This document shows positions 61,790 to 64,000 of a DNA stretch of 64,000 nucleotides, in pieces (the stretch's first letter is position 1; each line of letters opens with the position of its first letter). A program made the translations under genes and the position numbers. The notes under the pieces are model-generated. The model was not told where the DNA came from, made no database searches, and saw nothing but the letters and a program-made list of their open reading frames with translations. The stretch comes from Ruminococcus sp. (GTDB taxonomy: Bacteria > Bacillota > Clostridia > Lachnospirales > Lachnospiraceae): positions 1-64,000 of the forward strand of contig JACERV010000029.1 of the NCBI GenBank assembly GCA_013911065.1. Reading direction: 5' to 3'.

Positions 61790-62407
61790 TTAAGGACGGA
61801 TAATCTTTTCCGCATGATTCATTGTCTCCACAATACTATACATATTGGTAACAGTTCCTACACAAAGCTTATCCTTCAGCCCATAATAATCAAGGCATGT
61901 CCCACAGGTCATAATTTCCACGCCCTGGGCTTCCAGCTCTTTCAAGTCATCAAGTGAATCCGAACCTTCAGATGTCAGGGCTGCTCCTCCATTATAAAAC
62001 AAAATAGACCGGGGAAGTTCTTCAAGCTGCGTTACTGCAAAGAAGAAGCCCTTTATCAGCACTTTTCCCAGCTCATCATTACCGCTCCCCATTTTATCGG
62101 AAGAAACAACAATGATAGTGTTTTTCCTTTTATCAGGCATACACACCATAGCTTCCTCTTTTTCCTGGGCCTCCAATTCTGCCATCACCTGGCTCACCTT
62201 GATAATGACCTTAAACTCCTTCTCACCAATCTTTTCCGATGTCACATCCCCTCCGGAACCTGACGCCATTTTCATTACATTTTGTACCGCAATTTCATTA
62301 TCTACCAATACCTCCACAATATCCGGCTGCTTTAACTCCTGCATCGCCTTTTTGGTTTTTACCACCGGAATCGGGCAGGCATCTCCCATAGCATTCACTG
62401 TAATCAT
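61790..62407 (-). CDS. yedF: Selenium-metabolism protein YedF (TusA-DsrE fusion)
   Basis: 205 residues. The N-terminal TusA-like domain (residues 1-75) has the CPxP motif MGDACPIPVVKTKKAM; the C-terminal DsrE-like domain (about 95-205) contains CGTCLDYYGLKDKLCVGTV. The fusion is the selenium-associated form of YedF, thought to carry selenium or sulfur as a persulfide. The ATG at 62407 is spaced eight bases from AAAGGAG. It is the first gene of the sel operon. Confidence 0.92.
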   Translation of the reverse strand: MITVNAMGDACPIPVVKTKKAMQELKQPDIVEVLVDNEIAVQNVMKMASGSGGDVTSEKIGEKEFKVIIKVSQVMAELEAQEKEEAMVCMPDKRKNTIIVVSSDKMGSGNDELGKVLIKGFFFAVTQLEELPRSILFYNGGAALTSEGSDSLDDLKELEAQGVEIMTCGTCLDYYGLKDKLCVGTVTNMYSIVETMNHAEKIIRP

Positions 62408-62445
62408 TTCTGATTCTCCTTTCATCGCAAGTTAGTTATAGATGT

Positions 62446-62474
62446 ATTCTATCACTGTTTTGCAGTATAGTAAA
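62446..62474 (-). promoter_or_regulatory. Promoter of the selenium operon
   Basis: Minus-strand TTTACT (62469-62474), a 17-base spacer and TAGAAT (62446-62451), 39 bases before yedF. Confidence 0.65.
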
Positions 62475-62512
62475 GCCACTATTTTTCATACTAAATGCCC
62501 TTGTATTTTTTC

Positions 62513-62540
62513 TAGACTAGTGTATAGTCCAAAATATAAT
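62513..62540 (+). promoter_or_regulatory. Candidate promoter and palindrome for the BceAB operon
   Basis: Plus-strand TAGACT (62513-62518), a 16-base spacer and TATAAT (62535-62540). The inverted repeat GACTAGTGTATAGTC (62515-62529) overlaps the -35, a position fit for a response regulator of the Bce type. A second TATAAT lies at 62612-62617. Confidence 0.5.
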
Positions 62541-62648
62541 AAATCGAAGCATCTGGAGCGGCGAAGGTCTTTCTTACACCATCTGTAAGTATTATTCTTC
62601 CACATAGCCTGCTATAATAAAGGCTAAGAATTAGTAGGAGGATATGAA

Positions 62649-63428
62649 ATGCATTCAAATAGAATTTTACAGGTTGAAAGTATCACCAAAGACTACGGAA
62701 CAGGAGATCATAAGACAACGGCACTCAAAGGAATCAGCTTTGACGTTCTTGAGGGCGAATTCCTTGGGATTATGGGGGCCAGCGGTTCAGGGAAAACGAC
62801 TCTTCTAAACTGCATTGCCACAATGACAAAGCCGACATCCGGAAATATCATGTTAAATCATCAGAATATTTCGTCCTTCAAGGGAGGGGCGCTTGCCGAT
62901 TACCGGGGCAAAGAAATCGGCTATTTGTTTCAGGAATTTGAACTGCTGGATAACCTGACAGCAAGGGAAAACATCATACTTCCACTGTCACTTCATGGCA
63001 TGACAGGTAAGCAGGGGGAACAGAAGCTTCGCGAACTCGCAAATCATTTCGATATTGTCAGTGTTCTAAACAAGTTCCCATCTCAGATGTCCGGCGGGCA
63101 AAAGCAGCGCGTGGCAGCAGCCAGAGCTCTCATCGGGGATCCAAGTATCGTATTGGCTGATGAGCCGACAGGAGCGCTTGATAGTAAAAATGCTAGAATC
63201 TTGATGGATAAGCTCTCTGCAATTCACAAGGAACAGCACAAAACAATCATCATGGTTACCCATGACGCAAATGTGGCAAGCTTCTGTTCCCGAATTCTCT
63301 TTATTCAGGATGGATGCCTGTTCCATGAGCTGCGGCGGAACATCAGAACGGAAACTACCGACAATTTTTATGAACGCATTGTGACTGTTGTAGCACAACT
63401 GGGGGGAGGAAGCGCAAATGTTCTTTAA
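62649..63428 (+). CDS. BceA-type ABC transporter ATPase
   Basis: 259 residues. Walker A GASGSGKTT, signature MSGGQKQR, Walker B IVLADEPTGAL. This MacB/BceA-like subgroup works with large FtsX-type permeases in antimicrobial-peptide sensing and resistance. GGAGG lies before the ATG. It overlaps the next gene by 11 bases. The usual partner two-component system would lie outside the window. Confidence 0.92.
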   Translation: MHSNRILQVESITKDYGTGDHKTTALKGISFDVLEGEFLGIMGASGSGKTTLLNCIATMTKPTSGNIMLNHQNISSFKGGALADYRGKEIGYLFQEFELLDNLTARENIILPLSLHGMTGKQGEQKLRELANHFDIVSVLNKFPSQMSGGQKQRVAAARALIGDPSIVLADEPTGALDSKNARILMDKLSAIHKEQHKTIIMVTHDANVASFCSRILFIQDGCLFHELRRNIRTETTDNFYERIVTVVAQLGGGSANVL

Positions 63429-64000
63429 GCAAATCCGACGTAATGCCTCCAAAAGCCGAAAGGATAATGGATTACTTTTTGGCTCCCTGATTATCGCAAT
63501 TGTTGCATTTTATACTCTGCTTTCTCTGGAGAGTCAGGATGTGATGCGATTTTTGAAAACAATAGAAAGCGGTGCCGTCAGCAAACTCATGCTGATAATT
63601 CCCCTCGTATACGTCATCTCTCTTTTTTTCGTTTTCTTTTTGGTTTATTTTGCATACCGCTATCAGATGGATAACCGTAAAAAAGAGTTCGGATTATATC
63701 TAATGATGGGGATGAAGCAAAGCCGGCTTTTTGCTATGTTAATGGGCGAAACAATCTGGAACAGTGTTGTATCAATCCTTATTGGGCTGCCGATTGCTTT
63801 ATTACTTACTGAAGGAATCAGCCTTACCACGGCCCAACTGGTGGGGATCGGAATCATCGGCCACAGAATATCACTTTCCATCCCTGCGCTATTAGGAACC
63901 GTAATCGGCTTTATTATAGTTCAAATAGCAGCCATGATGTTCCTATGCTTCCAATTTGGCCGCAAAGAGCTGATGCAATTGATGCAGACCGATTCACCGG
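63418..64000 (+). CDS. BceB-type permease, 3' end cut by window
   Basis: 194 codons visible, beginning MFFKQIRRNASKSRKDNGLL. Hydrophobic segments lie near residues 19-36, 58-78 and 105-130. FGLYLMMGMKQSRLFAMLMG is the FtsX-type coupling region. Known full-length proteins are about 650 residues with a large extracellular loop, so most is missing here. Confidence 0.88.
   Translation, partial: MFFKQIRRNASKSRKDNGLLFGSLIIAIVAFYTLLSLESQDVMRFLKTIESGAVSKLMLIIPLVYVISLFFVFFLVYFAYRYQMDNRKKEFGLYLMMGMKQSRLFAMLMGETIWNSVVSILIGLPIALLLTEGISLTTAQLVGIGIIGHRISLSIPALLGTVIGFIIVQIAAMMFLCFQFGRKELMQLMQTDSP

Noticed and set aside
1-64000. CRISPR arrays, rRNA genes, prophage or complete insertion sequences
   Set aside because: No regular spaced repeats, rRNA, integrase or transposase sequences were seen.

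Overview
The window comes from a low-to-mid GC, Gram-positive anaerobe of the class Clostridia, most likely Lachnospiraceae or a close relative. The evidence is the S10-spc-alpha ribosomal order, strong AGGAGG ribosome-binding sites, a zinc-type S14, selenocysteine-dependent D-proline reductase (Stickland fermentation) and an agr-type peptide system. The species cannot be named from the sequence.

Layout. (1) 1-15.75 kb, minus strand: one long ribosomal run from rpsJ to rpoA, with secY, adk, a KOW protein and infA. Several spacers hold perfect hairpins, and one 54-bp element occurs twice. (2) 15.85-22.7 kb, minus strand: a DUF4418 membrane protein, then the D-proline reductase operon prdC-prdA-small protein-prdB-prdD-prdE. 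prdB has an in-frame UGA read as selenocysteine with a hairpin just after it, and the selenocysteine tRNA gene lies directly upstream of prdC. (3) 23-24.9 kb, plus strand: a TetR regulator, a small membrane protein and an Sfp-type phosphopantetheinyl transferase. (4) 24.9-54.8 kb, minus strand: a large siderophore-type nonribosomal peptide locus. It holds an agrAC/agrDB quorum-sensing set, type II thioesterase, aryl-AMP ligase, acetyltransferase, glycosyltransferase, an HMWP2-like synthetase, a saccharopine-dehydrogenase-like protein, thiazolinyl imide reductase, a pyochelin PchF-like synthetase, a VOC protein, a TetR regulator, a YbtP/YbtQ-like ABC pair, an ECF transporter and an AEC permease. 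(5) 55-62.4 kb, minus strand: a selenium operon, yedF-selD-selA-selB-lysR-cysteine desulfurase; selD itself has an in-frame UGA at its active-site position. (6) 62.6-64 kb, plus strand: a BceAB-type ABC transporter cut by the window edge.

How it works together. The selenium operon and tRNA-Sec supply selenocysteine for PrdB (and SelD), so regions 2 and 5 form one metabolic unit for proline-based Stickland metabolism. In region 4 the predicted assembly line is aryl acid plus three cysteines, cyclised to thiazoline/thiazolidine rings. This resembles an extended pyochelin or a yersiniabactin/equibactin relative without polyketide modules. The embedded glycosyltransferase and acetyltransferase suggest a decorated product. 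The most interesting feature is that an agr quorum-sensing module sits immediately upstream of the biosynthetic operon, and that a 16-bp inverted repeat (GTTAG-N6-CTAAC) recurs in front of agrA, the biosynthetic operon, the ABC pair and (one mismatch) tetR. I read all sequence by eye; no database search was run.
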